In this document: positions 7,768 through 15,842 of the stretch, one piece after another
Position numbering within the stretch: position 1 is the stretch's first letter
Layout of the letters: each line of letters starts with the position of its first letter
Assembly (NCBI GenBank): GCA_030584185.1
Contig: CP129495.1
Location: 951,608-1,015,607, forward strand
Direction of reading: 5' to 3'
Length of the DNA: 64,000 bases
DNA from: Acidimicrobiia bacterium
Lineage (GTDB): Bacteria; Actinomycetota; Acidimicrobiia; Spongiisociales; UBA11373
The notes under the pieces: model-generated
What the model saw: only the letters and a program-made list of their open reading frames with translations
Databases searched by the model: none
Told to the model about the DNA's origin: nothing
Translations under genes and position numbers: made by a program

Positions 7768-8675
7768 TCGGGTTCATCGACGCTCACAAGGGGCGTCGCA
7801 CTGAGGGTCTTGTTTGGGGAGTCGAGCCGATCTGCGCGGTGTTGCCGATCGCTTCTCAGACCTACTACGCGGCCCGGTCCCGGCCGGCTTCGGCGAGACG
7901 GCTGCGCGACGAGGCCCTCGAGGCCGAGGTGCTGCGGGTATGGGAGCAGAACTACTCGGTGTATGGGGCCCCGAAGATCTGGGCGCAGCTGAACCGAGAA
8001 GGCATCATCGTGGCCCGTTGCACGGTGGAGCGTCTCATGCGCCGGTTGGGTATTCGCGGCGCCATCCGTGGCGGAGGACCCCGGACCACGAGAAGCGACC
8101 CGGCCGATGAGCGTCCCGCCGACCTGGCGGATCGCGACTTCACCGCCGAGGCTCCCGACACCAAGTGGGTGGCGGACTTCACCTATGTGCGCACCCGTTC
8201 GGGGTTCGTGTATGCGGCGTTTGTCATCGACTGCTACGCACGAGCCATCGTGGGCTGGAACGTGGCGCGGCGCATGACCACCGACCTGGTACTCACCGCA
8301 CTCGAACAGGCCATCTGGGACCGACTCGGAGCCGGCGTCGTGGCCGGTCTCGTCTGCCACACCGACGCCGGAGCGCAGTACTTGTCGATTCGTCACACCG
8401 AACGACTCGCTCAAGCCGGCATCGACCCGTCGGTGGGATCCATCGGCGACAGCTATGACAATGCCCTGGCGGAGTCGATCATCGGGCTCTACAAGACCGA
8501 GCTCGTCTCGAACCTAGGACCCTGGCACGGCTGCGACGATCTCGAACTCGAGACCCTGCTCTGGGTCGACTGGTGGAACCACCGTCGACTCATGGGCACC
8601 TCCACCCCCACCGAGAAGGAGGCCACCTACTACCTTCAGAACACCACCATCGAAGCGATGACACTCAAGACATGA
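7764..8675 (+). CDS. IS3 transposase OrfB (DDE integrase domain)
   Basis: A 303-aa catalytic subunit. The rve-type DDE core is complete: WVADFTYV (first Asp), CHTDAGAQY (second Asp) and [10 protein letters not shown] (Glu), with the N-terminal HTH-like region [17 protein letters not shown]. It starts inside the orfA stop codon. Length and motifs are those of an active copy, so the element could still move. Confidence 0.92.
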   Translation: MIGFIDAHKGRRTEGLVWGVEPICAVLPIASQTYYAARSRPASARRLRDEALEAEVLRVWEQNYSVYGAPKIWAQLNREGIIVARCTVERLMRRLGIRGAIRGGGPRTTRSDPADERPADLADRDFTAEAPDTKWVADFTYVRTRSGFVYAAFVIDCYARAIVGWNVARRMTTDLVLTALEQAIWDRLGAGVVAGLVCHTDAGAQYLSIRHTERLAQAGIDPSVGSIGDSYDNALAESIIGLYKTELVSNLGPWHGCDDLELETLLWVDWWNHRRLMGTSTPTEKEATYYLQNTTIEAMTLKT

Positions 8676-8702
8676 AGCCTCTACCAAACCCGGGGAGGTT
8701 CA
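8676..8702 (-). repeat. IS3 right terminal inverted repeat
   Basis: The reverse complement matches the left repeat at 23 of 27 positions, differing in a CTTG to GGTA stretch. Its outer TGA supplies the stop codon of the interrupted IS256-type gene. Confidence 0.85.
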
Positions 8703-9395
8703 GCCCTCGGTGGCTTGGACCCAGATCCCCAGCACATGCTTGACACCGTCGATGTCGACCCCGACGGCGATGTGTGCTGCCTTGTTTCGCACGTGGCCGC
8801 CGTCGCGGACCTTGACGATGATCGCATCGAGGTAGACCACCGGATACAGCGCCTCGAGCGGTCGAGACTGCCACGCCAACACCTCGTCGCAGACCGCGTC
8901 GGTGATCTTGGAGATCGTCTCGGCGCTGAGTTCGGTACCGATCGTCGACGCAAGGTGATGGCCGATGTCACGGATCGTCATCCCGCCGGCATACAGCGAC
9001 ACGATCATGGCGTCGAGCCCATCGAGACGCCGGATGCCTTTGGGGACCAGCATCGGGGTGAACGTGCCGTTGCGATCCCTGGGGACCGCCAGCTCGATGT
9101 CGCCGATCTCGCTCGCCACCGTCTTGGGAAACGTGCCATTTCGCGAGTTCGCAAACTCCGACGCCGCCGGATCGCCACGGTCGTAGCCGACATGATCGCT
9201 CAGCTCGGCCTCCAGGCCCCGTTCCAGCGGCGCCTTCAACATCCCCTGCAACAAGCCCTCATGACCAGTCAGCGGCTCCCCCGCGTCGATCCGGGCAAAG
9301 ATCTCATCAAGCGCACCGGACTCCTTCAACGAATCGGCAATCTCGCTCTGGCGCCGACGACGCTCCTCGCGCTCGGGGTCTGGCTTGGTCATCAT
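8700..9395 (-). pseudogene. IS256-family transposase, C-terminally truncated by the IS3 insertion
   Basis: The first 231 aa of a MuDR/IS256-type transposase, which is normally about 400 aa. It contains the first catalytic aspartate region (VVYLDAIIVKVRDGG) and breaks off after GIWVQATEG, exactly at the IS3 right end, whose terminal TGA becomes the stop. The rest of the gene is not on the other side of the IS3 element, so a deletion accompanied or followed insertion. The ATG at 9395 has GGGAGG upstream. Confidence 0.9.
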
Positions 9396-9437
9396 GGCCT
9401 CCCATCGGGTAGTGACCCGGACCGCTTACACAAACCA
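8703..9437 (-). mobile_element. Remnant of an IS256-family element (5' part only)
   Basis: Holds the truncated transposase gene and its leader. The outer end is placed near 9437, where the open frame of an older IS3-type orfB stops abruptly after GGVVDGG; the exact base is uncertain. Confidence 0.7.
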
Positions 9438-9869
9438 TTAGACACCCCCGTCCACGACCCCACCGAGGTTCCAGACGCCGGCGCCGGCGGTCTCGAACTC
9501 GGAGAAATCGGCCTGCCAGAGCCGGTTCCGTCTCGCTGGGGGGTCGATGAAGGTCTCCTTGCGGACCCCGGCGAGCCGACGGACCTCGCCGGTGTAGTTC
9601 GCCGGTAACACCAGTCCGTTGCGGGCCAGCACCCGGTACATCGTCGAGTCCGACACCGGTCCCGCCTCGATCTGTCCGATACCGACTCGCCTGAGCTCAG
9701 CCAGCTTGCGATGCCCCCATCAGTCAGCGGCCAGTGTCTTGGCGTCGGCCTCGATGGCATCTTGGGTCGGGGTCGGCCACGGGCCCTTCGTCTTGCTCGA
9801 AGCGGCCCGCCACCGATACCAGGTCGGCCGCGGGATCCCGGTCACCGCGCAGAACCCGGTGACGGTCAT
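9438..9869 (-). pseudogene. IS3-type orfB, inactivated and truncated
   Basis: Conceptual translation from the ATG at 9869 gives TVTGFCAVTGIPRPTWYRW and so on, then a TGA at 9720-9722 in place of the conserved first Trp of the AADWWGHRKL region. The frame continues after it through WQADFSEFETAGAG and ends at the IS256 border, losing the rest of the DDE domain. It is therefore dead twice over: nonsense mutation and 3' loss. Confidence 0.85.
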
Positions 9870-10204
9870 GTGTGCCTCCTGGCGGATGACGTCGAGTTCG
9901 TCGAAGCTCCATACAGCGAGCCCCCCTTTTTCCAGAGCCGCAACTCCATGTGAGCCTCACCCAAAGCGGTGTTGAGCTGCTCGATCTCCGCAGCCAGCTG
10001 CTGCTCCCGACCTGACGGGCCAGAACGGCCGCCCGCCTCGAGGGCTCCTTGGCCCCCGGCGAGAAACTGATCACGCCACTTCGAGATCGACACCGCCGAG
10101 GTGCCCTCCCGGCGCGCAGCCTCAGCGATCGAGACCTCGCCACGTAACACGGCGAGCACGATCCTCGTCTTGTCCTCCACGGACTTGGTGGGCTGATGGC
10201 CCAT
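9866..10204 (-). CDS. IS3-type transposase OrfA (remnant element)
   Basis: A 112-aa HTH protein (SIAEAARREGTSAVSISKW) with a coiled region (EIEQLNTALGEAHMELRLW). The ATG at 10204 has AGGAGGACCCTG upstream. Near its end the sequence GGAAAAAGGGGGG is a typical slippery site for -1 frameshifting into orfB. Functional value is doubtful since orfB is broken. Confidence 0.8.
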   Translation of the reverse strand: MGHQPTKSVEDKTRIVLAVLRGEVSIAEAARREGTSAVSISKWRDQFLAGGQGALEAGGRSGPSGREQQLAAEIEQLNTALGEAHMELRLWKKGGSLYGASTNSTSSARRHT

Positions 10205-10359
10205 CAGGGTCCTCCTTCAGGTCAGCACCAAACCATGACCCGTCTCAAGAATCCTGACACGCGACAAACTCGACACACGCGTCAGCCCCGAGCGAACGCT
10301 CGACATTCACGGCAGCATCCCCACCGATCGACACCTCACCATCGACAGCGAAGTTTCAA

Positions 10360-10381
10360 CAGGTGTCCCTCGGGACCCCTG
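10360..10381 (+). repeat. Hairpin repeat, copy 6 (right border of accessory block)
   Basis: Identical to copy 3 over all 22 bp. The tail similarity stops after the core, and the next gene, 23 bp on, is the conserved crcB, so this marks the right border of the block. Confidence 0.75.
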
Positions 10382-10404
10382 ACCTCTCCCCGATCGGCCC
10401 CCCC

Positions 10405-10764
10405 TTACAGAACCCCACCCAGGGCGAGCCCGGCAGCGGCGGCACTCAGCCCGGAGGCGAGCGGCACCACCAGGTCGACCACCGCCCGGTGCGCCCCGCC
10501 ATGACCCTCCACCCACAGCAGGGTCGCCTCCACCGTCCAGGTGGAAAACGTGGTGAACCCGGCAAGGGCCCCGGCAAGCAGCGCCGTGGCCATCGCCCCC
10601 AGGTCCACCCCGACCACCACTCCCATCCCGAACGAACCGACCACGTTGACCAGGGCGGTACCCCACGGCCACTCCGTCTCCAGGCGCCGCTGCACCGCCC
10701 CCACGGCCACCAGCCGGAGGACCGCTCCCACCGCACCGGCGGCCACCGCCACCAGCGTGGTCAT
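10405..10764 (-). CDS. crcB: Fluoride channel subunit CrcB/Fluc (second of pair)
   Basis: A 119-aa membrane protein with four helices and the Fluc signatures GAVGAVLRL near the N-terminus, NVVGSFGMG, and GFTTFSTW, which carries the phenylalanine box residues. It exports fluoride from the cytosol. The ATG at 10764 overlaps the stop of the first crcB gene by 4 nt. Two different subunits suggest a heterodimeric dual-topology channel, as in many Gram-positive bacteria. Controlled together with its partner by the fluoride riboswitch at 11153-11205. Confidence 0.92.
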   Translation of the reverse strand: MTTLVAVAAGAVGAVLRLVAVGAVQRRLETEWPWGTALVNVVGSFGMGVVVGVDLGAMATALLAGALAGFTTFSTWTVEATLLWVEGHGGAHRAVVDLVVPLASGLSAAAAGLALGGVL

Positions 10765-11138
10765 CGCCACCTCCGGGTTCGGATCCCGACGGCGGCGGCC
10801 ACCACACCACCCAGCACGGAGAGAGTGAGATACCACACCGTCGTCGCCGCCCTACCCGCCTCCCACATGGTCACGGCGTCGACGGTCAGCGCCGAAAAGG
10901 TCGTGGCCGCGCCCCCGACACCCACCACCCAGAAGGCCATCGCCCCCCGCCTGCCGCGCAGCCTCGGGATCATGGCGCCGACCACAGCAGCACCGGCCAG
11001 GTTCACCGCCAGCACCCCCCAGGGGAACCCGTCGGACGGAAGCAGGCTCACCACACCGAGACGGATCGAAGAACCGACGGCACCCCCGGCGAGGACCAGG
11101 GCGAGCAGGCGTGGGGTGGGAGGTTTGGTGATGGGCAT
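10761..11138 (-). CDS. crcB: Fluoride channel subunit CrcB/Fluc (first of pair)
   Basis: A 125-aa Fluc subunit with GGAVGSSIRLGV, NLAGAAVVGA and ATTFSALTVDAV. The last motif lacks the usual Gly before Thr-Thr-Phe-Ser, so its pore face may differ from the partner's, as expected for two specialised halves of a heterodimer. The ATG at 11138 lies 14 nt after the riboswitch, so ligand state could affect transcription or ribosome access. Confidence 0.9.
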   Translation of the reverse strand: MPITKPPTPRLLALVLAGGAVGSSIRLGVVSLLPSDGFPWGVLAVNLAGAAVVGAMIPRLRGRRGAMAFWVVGVGGAATTFSALTVDAVTMWEAGRAATTVWYLTLSVLGGVVAAAVGIRTRRWR

Positions 11139-11152
11139 GGCCGTGGTCTCGT

Positions 11153-11205
11153 GTAGGAGCCATCAGCCATGCGGCGGTTCCGGCGAGCTCCATCGCCTGG
11201 AGCAA
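11153..11205 (-). ncRNA. Fluoride riboswitch (crcB motif)
   Basis: On the minus strand the sequence runs GGCGATGGAGCTCGCC, then GGAACCGCC, then CTGATGGCTCCTAC. This matches the crcB RNA core (GGCGAUG, pseudoknot-forming CCGCC and the 3' CUGAUGRCUCCUAC box) almost base for base with the Thermotoga petrophila aptamer. It sits directly before two fluoride channel genes, the expected position for a genetic ON switch responding to fluoride. Confidence 0.95.
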
Positions 11206-11228
11206 TGGTAACCCCGTCCGAAAATCGC

Positions 11229-12716
11229 TCAGCCCTCAGAACGCAGATGGGGGAAGAGCAGCACCTCGCGGATCGAAGCCTGGTCGGTGAGCAGCATCAC
11301 CAGGCGGTCGATCCCCATCCCCATCCCCCCGGTCGGAGGCATCCCGTACTCCAGCGCCCGCAAGAAGCCCTCGTCCATCGGATGCGCCTCGTGATCCCCT
11401 GCCGCCCGAGCGGCGGCCTGCGCCTCGAACCGGCGACGCTGCTCCACCGGGTCGTTGAGCTCGGAGAAGGCGTTGGCCAACTCGGCCCCGGCGACGATCA
11501 CCTCGAATCGCTCGGTCAGGCCGGGGCGGGAGCGATGCCGGCGCGCCAGCGGCGAGATCTCCTCGGGGAAGTCCATGACCACGGTCGGCTCCCACAGGGT
11601 GGGCTCCACGCGCTCCTCGAACACCTCGGCGATGAGCCGTCCTGTGCCCCACCCCGGCTCGGCCTTCACCCCGGCCGACCCGGCGAGGCGGGCGGCATCG
11701 GCCGCCGGCATCTCCGGATCCCACTCGGCGCCGGTCGCCTCCGACACCGCCCCCACGTAGTCGACCCGTCGCCACGGCGCAGCCAGCGACATCTCCCGAC
11801 CCTGATGGACGATCTCGGTGGTGCCGACCAAGCGCTGCGCCGACTCCACCACCAGGGCCTCGGTGAGGTCGGCCATGTCCCCGTAGTCGGCCAGCGCCTG
11901 ATACACCTCGAGCATGGTGAACTCGGGGTTGTGCCGGGTCGAGATCCCCTCGTTGCGGAACACCCGGCCGATCTCGAACACCCGCTCCGCCCCGCCCACG
12001 ATCAGGCGCTTCAGGTGCAACTCGAGGGCGATCCGGAGGAACATGTCCTGGCCCAGGGCGTCGTGGTGGGTGACGAACGGCCGTGCCAGCCCCCCCGAGG
12101 GCACCGCGTGCAGCACCGGTGTCTCCACCTCCAGGAAGCCCCGGTCCACCAGGGAACGACGGATCGAGTCGACCACCGCCACCCGGGACCGCATGACCCG
12201 GCGGGCCTCCTCGGTGACGATCAGGTCGAGGTAGCGCTGCCGGTGGCGCTTCTCCACATCCTGCAGCCCGTGCCACTTCTCGGGGAGCGGCCGCAGGCCC
12301 TTGGACAGCAGGGTGAGCTCCTCCACCCGGACGCTGAGCTCGCCCCGCCGGGTGGTGATCACCTCACCCGAGGCGCCCACCCAGTCGCCGGCATCGAGTT
12401 CGACGAAGGCATCGAATCGATCCCCCATGGTGTCGGCCTCGGCGAACATCTGCAGGTCGCCGTCGCCGTCACGCAGCACGGCGAAGGCGAGGCGTCCCAC
12501 ATGGCGCAGGTTCATCACCCGGCCGGCGACCGTCACCCGCTCGCCGGTCGCGGAGCCGGCGGCGAGGTCCCCGAACCGATCACGGACCTCGGCGGTGGTG
12601 GCCGACCTCTCGAACCGCACCGGGTAGGGCTCCACCCCGGCCTGGCGCAGGGCATCCACCTTGGCGAGACGCGCCGCGGTGAGCCGGTGCTCCTCCAGGT
12701 CGCCGGCTTCAGACAT
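11229..12716 (-). CDS. lysS: Lysyl-tRNA synthetase, class II
   Basis: A 495-aa synthetase that charges tRNA-Lys. An OB-fold anticodon-binding domain fills about 55-165 (VTVAGRVMNLRHVGRLAF), followed by the class II core: motif 2 in RVFRNEGISTRHNPEFTMLE, motif 3 in GMGIDRLVMLL near the C-terminus. Length is normal for bacterial LysS. The start at 12716 lies 8 nt inside the end of coaX, implying coupled translation. In M. tuberculosis lysS lies close to coaX and panC as well. Confidence 0.96.
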   Translation of the reverse strand: MSEAGDLEEHRLTAARLAKVDALRQAGVEPYPVRFERSATTAEVRDRFGDLAAGSATGERVTVAGRVMNLRHVGRLAFAVLRDGDGDLQMFAEADTMGDRFDAFVELDAGDWVGASGEVITTRRGELSVRVEELTLLSKGLRPLPEKWHGLQDVEKRHRQRYLDLIVTEEARRVMRSRVAVVDSIRRSLVDRGFLEVETPVLHAVPSGGLARPFVTHHDALGQDMFLRIALELHLKRLIVGGAERVFEIGRVFRNEGISTRHNPEFTMLEVYQALADYGDMADLTEALVVESAQRLVGTTEIVHQGREMSLAAPWRRVDYVGAVSEATGAEWDPEMPAADAARLAGSAGVKAEPGWGTGRLIAEVFEERVEPTLWEPTVVMDFPEEISPLARRHRSRPGLTERFEVIVAGAELANAFSELNDPVEQRRRFEAQAAARAAGDHEAHPMDEGFLRALEYGMPPTGGMGMGIDRLVMLLTDQASIREVLLFPHLRSEG

Positions 12717-13485
12717 GGCCGGCGTTCATCTCGTAGATGAGGCGCAGGCCGTCGAGGGTGAGGTTGGCGTCCACGATCTCCACGGTGCGGCAGTGGGGGA
12801 CGATGGTAGAGGCGAGACCCCCGGTGGCCACGACCGCGGCGCCGTCGCCCAGCTCGGCGAGCAGCCGCTCCACGAGGCCGTCCACCAGCCCGGCATGCCC
12901 GTAGACGAGCCCGCTCTGGATCGCCTCCACCGTGTTCTTCCCGATCGCCGACTCCGGAGGCTCGAGGTCGACCCGGCGAAGCGCCGCCGTCGCCGAGATC
13001 AGGGCGTTGAGCGAGACCTCCAGCCCCGGGGCGATGGCACCCCCGACGTAGGCCCCGGAGGCGTCCACGGCGTCCATGTTGGTGGAGGTGCCGAAGTCCA
13101 CCGAGAGCACCGGTGTCCCGTAGCGATGGGCCGCCGCCACCGAGTTCACCACCCGGTCGGCCCCGACCTCGCGCGGGTTGTCGATGTTGATCGGCATCCC
13201 GGTGCGCACCCCAGGCCCGACCACCACCAGGTGGCCGTCGACCAGATCCTCGGCCACCTCGATCATCGCCGCCTTCGCCGCCGGCACGACTGCGGAGAGA
13301 GCCACGCCGTCGACGTCCTCCAGTCGGTGCCCGTCTTGACGCATCAACCCGGCGAAGAACAGCTTGTACTCGTCGGCGGTGCGATCGCGCACCGTGGACA
13401 GACGCCACGAGTCGATCAGCCGCTCCCCGTCGAACAGACCCATGACCGTCTGTGTGTTCCCGACGTCGATCGCCACCAGCATCAT
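12709..13485 (-). CDS. coaX: Type III pantothenate kinase
   Basis: A 258-aa CoaX that phosphorylates pantothenate, the first step of CoA synthesis, and is insensitive to CoA feedback. The N-terminal phosphate-binding loop DVGNTQTVMGLF and the later GADRVVNSVAA and SVDFGTSTNMD segments are typical of the ASKHA fold. Two ATGs stand in tandem at the start; the first (13485) overlaps the panC stop as ATGA. Grouping with panC places two consecutive pathway steps in one transcript. Confidence 0.95.
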   Translation of the reverse strand: MMLVAIDVGNTQTVMGLFDGERLIDSWRLSTVRDRTADEYKLFFAGLMRQDGHRLEDVDGVALSAVVPAAKAAMIEVAEDLVDGHLVVVGPGVRTGMPINIDNPREVGADRVVNSVAAAHRYGTPVLSVDFGTSTNMDAVDASGAYVGGAIAPGLEVSLNALISATAALRRVDLEPPESAIGKNTVEAIQSGLVYGHAGLVDGLVERLLAELGDGAAVVATGGLASTIVPHCRTVEIVDANLTLDGLRLIYEMNAGHV

Positions 13486-14357
13486 GCCCCTCCCATCATC
13501 GAGGGCCCCTCGAGCCGGGACCCCCTGTCGGACGACCCGTCCGGCTCGAGGACGATGTTGTCGATGAGGCGCACCGGGCCGACGGTGGCGGCCACGGCGA
13601 GGAAGGCGGTGCGGTCGAGCCTGTCGATGGGGCGGGCGGTGGCGGCATCCGCCAGGGTGGCGTACTCGACGACGGCGCCGGCGACGGCGACGGCCTCTCC
13701 GGCCAGGCTCTCCAGCGCGGCCGCCGAACGCTCCCCGGCGGCGGCGGCATCGGCGGCGGCGAACAGACCTCGGGAGAGCCCGAGTGCCGCCTGGCGGTCC
13801 TCGATGAACAGGTTGCGGCTGGACAGGGCGAGGCCGTCCGGCTCGCGCACCGTCGGGACACCGACGATCTCCACCGGAAACGACAGGTCGGCGACGAGCC
13901 GGCGCACCACCGCCAGTTGCTGGGCATCCTTCTTGCCGAAGGCGGCGACTTCGGAACGCAGCCCGGCGAACAGCTTGGTCACCACGGTGGCCACACCCTC
14001 GAAGTGACCGGGGCGGCGGGCACCCTCCATGCCCTCCGATACCTCGGCGACCCGTACCCGTGTCAGCGGAGTACGGGGGTACATCTCCGCGGAGGCGGGG
14101 GCGAACACCACGTCGACGCCGGCGCGCCGGGCCAGTTCGACGTCACGCTCCAGGTCGCGCGGGTACCGCTCCAGGTCGGCGGGACGGTCGAACTGGAGCG
14201 GGTTGACGAAGATGCTCATCATCAGCGTGTCGCATGCGGGCCTGATGGCGGCAGCACAGGCCAGGTGACCCTCGTGGAGGAATCCCATCGTGGGAACCAA
14301 ACCGACCCGACCCCGGCGTGCCCGCCGTGCTTCGGCGAAGGTGGCAACCACGATCAT
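13482..14357 (-). CDS. panC: Pantothenate synthetase
   Basis: A 291-aa enzyme joining pantoate and beta-alanine with ATP. The HIGH-like motif is in LVPTMGFLHEGHLAC, the pantoate pocket in FVNPLQF, and the KMSK-like region in REPDGLALSSRN. The start at 14357 overlaps the stop of the DUF2520 gene by 4 nt. Its place directly between the DUF2520 gene and coaX defines a pantothenate/CoA operon. Confidence 0.96.
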   Translation of the reverse strand: MIVVATFAEARRARRGRVGLVPTMGFLHEGHLACAAAIRPACDTLMMSIFVNPLQFDRPADLERYPRDLERDVELARRAGVDVVFAPASAEMYPRTPLTRVRVAEVSEGMEGARRPGHFEGVATVVTKLFAGLRSEVAAFGKKDAQQLAVVRRLVADLSFPVEIVGVPTVREPDGLALSSRNLFIEDRQAALGLSRGLFAAADAAAAGERSAAALESLAGEAVAVAGAVVEYATLADAATARPIDRLDRTAFLAVAATVGPVRLIDNIVLEPDGSSDRGSRLEGPSMMGGA

Positions 14358-15163
14358 CCCAGCGCCTCCTCGATCTCCTCAGAGGTGCCCGCAACCTGGG
14401 CGACGGCACGCACCGCGGCGTCGAAGTGCGCTGCGAACTCGGGCAGGGCGGCGCGCACCGCCTCCACCTGGGCTCGCACCGTGCCCACGTCGCCCCGGGC
14501 GATCGGGCCGGTGAGGGCGGCCTCCGGGCCGAGGTCGAGTGTGTTGGCGGTGATCGCCTGGATCAGGGGCGCAGCCGCGGCGAACTCGACCCCGGCGGCG
14601 GCGAACAGGCGGCGCGACATCTCCCACGACGCCACCGGAAAGTTGGCGGCGGCGACGGCGGCGGCGTGATACAGCGGCTTGGCCCGGTCGGCGAGGTCGA
14701 AGGGACGGGCTCCGAGCGAGGCGGCGAAGGCGAAGAGGCGATCGGCCAGCATGTCGTCGTCGCTGGTCACCGCCACCCAGGCCCCGGCCAGCCGGGCCGC
14801 CCCGACCTCCGGGGTGGGCAGGGTCTGCAGCGGGTGGAACGAGGCGATGGGCACCGAGAGCGGACCCAGGGCATCGACGGGGGTGAAGCCGGAGAGGTGC
14901 GCCGCCCCCGACACCGCCCCCTCCCGCCCGGCAAGGCGCCGCGCCACGGTGGTGATGGCGTCGTCGCGCACCCCGATCAGCAGCAGGTCGGCGCCGGGAA
15001 GCGGCCGGTCCCACTCCAGCACCGCCGACTCCAGCCGGGACGCCGCCGCGGCGGCCGCATCGCGTCGGCGCGCCAGCACGCCGACGATTCGATGCTCGGC
15101 GGAGGCGGCGGCCAGGGCGACGGCGAGGCCGGCCCTGCCCGGCCCGACCAGGATCAGATCCAT
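14354..15163 (-). CDS. Rossmann-like / DUF2520 dehydrogenase-family protein
   Basis: A 269-aa protein with an N-terminal NAD(P)-binding Rossmann domain (LILVGPGRAGLAVALA) and a C-terminal helical DUF2520 domain beginning after SFHPLQTLP. The fold resembles ketopantoate reductase and 6-phosphogluconate dehydrogenases. The M. tuberculosis counterpart, Rv3603c, sits beside panC in the same way. No panE is seen nearby, so a role in pantoate formation is an attractive but unproven guess. Confidence 0.88.
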   Translation of the reverse strand: MDLILVGPGRAGLAVALAAASAEHRIVGVLARRRDAAAAAASRLESAVLEWDRPLPGADLLLIGVRDDAITTVARRLAGREGAVSGAAHLSGFTPVDALGPLSVPIASFHPLQTLPTPEVGAARLAGAWVAVTSDDDMLADRLFAFAASLGARPFDLADRAKPLYHAAAVAAANFPVASWEMSRRLFAAAGVEFAAAAPLIQAITANTLDLGPEAALTGPIARGDVGTVRAQVEAVRAALPEFAAHFDAAVRAVAQVAGTSEEIEEALG

Positions 15164-15239
15164 GCGTGTTCCAGTCCTCGGGGGTACCGGACGCCCATCA
15201 GTCTACGGGGCGTGGCCGAGGTGCCGGGCCGCCGGCACC

Positions 15240-15842
15240 TCAGGAGAGGCCGCGCGAGTCCTGCTTGAGTGCCGTGTCCACGCCCGCCGCCGAGGCGAAT
15301 GCCAGCAGCCGCAGCGCCCCGGTCGCCTGTGGGGAGACATCCAGAAGGTAATTGTCGGCGGTGGTGAACAGGGTCTTGGCGAGGCCCTCCCACGTCTTGG
15401 TGATCCGCCCGACCTCGGTCCCGGCGGCGTCGACGATGGCGAAGTTCCAGGCCCGCCAGTTCTCCGCCTGGATCTCCCCGATCTTCTGACCGGTGGCGTC
15501 GTGCAGCCCGAAGCGGATCTTGCCGAAAACGTTCTGCTGCTGGATGGTGCCCACCTGGCTGCCGGCGCCGTCTGACACCTCTAGCGACGACTTCATGAAC
15601 TTGCGGGGGCGGGTAAGGCCCAGCACCTTGTTCCCGTCGGCGTCGTACACCGAGAGGGTATGGGTCATGAACTGGTCGAGGCTGGAGACAAACCGGGCCA
15701 CCTTCTTCAGCGTCGACTGGCCCTCCTGACGGATCACCCCGATCTCGTTGCCCTCGGTGTCGCGGATCAGGTACTCGTTGGTCAGCTCGACGAGCTTGGC
15801 CTTCTGGTTGATGACGATCTGGGAGTGGTCGAGGAGGCTCAT
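15240..15842 (-). CDS. Phospholipid scramblase-related / LURP-one-like protein
   Basis: A 200-aa protein made of repeated short beta segments (VYDADGNKVLGL, LEVSDGAGSQVGTIQQ, LHDATGQKIGEI, IVDAAGTEVGRI), the barrel pattern of the scramblase/Tubby-like C-terminal fold. There is no membrane helix or signal peptide. The ATG at 15842 overlaps the folK stop by 4 nt, so it is the last gene of the folate operon. Its biochemical role in bacteria is not known. Confidence 0.8.
   Translation of the reverse strand: MSLLDHSQIVINQKAKLVELTNEYLIRDTEGNEIGVIRQEGQSTLKKVARFVSSLDQFMTHTLSVYDADGNKVLGLTRPRKFMKSSLEVSDGAGSQVGTIQQQNVFGKIRFGLHDATGQKIGEIQAENWRAWNFAIVDAAGTEVGRITKTWEGLAKTLFTTADNYLLDVSPQATGALRLLAFASAAGVDTALKQDSRGLS

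Larger units (their letters stand above)
7391..8702 (+). mobile_element. IS3-family insertion sequence, apparently complete
   Basis: A 1312-bp element with terminal inverted repeats of 27 bp (23 of 27 match) and two overlapping genes in the IS3 layout. The flanking bases (CAAC on the left, GCCC on the right) do not form a target duplication, so the left or right flank has been replaced since insertion. The right end interrupts an IS256-type transposase gene. Confidence 0.9.
9438..10259 (-). mobile_element. Remnant of an older IS3-family element (5' part)
   Basis: Contains orfA, the broken orfB and, at 10259, an end reading TGTCAGGATTCTTGAGACGG on the minus strand. The 3' part was lost where the IS256-type element inserted. 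With the two younger elements it makes a nested series, oldest on the right. Confidence 0.75.

Noticed and set aside
2519-10381. Hairpin repeats as true integron attC sites
   Set aside because: The integron core motifs (GTTRRRY and RYYYAAC) could not be found at the expected places, and no integrase is present; only the cassette-like layout is claimed.
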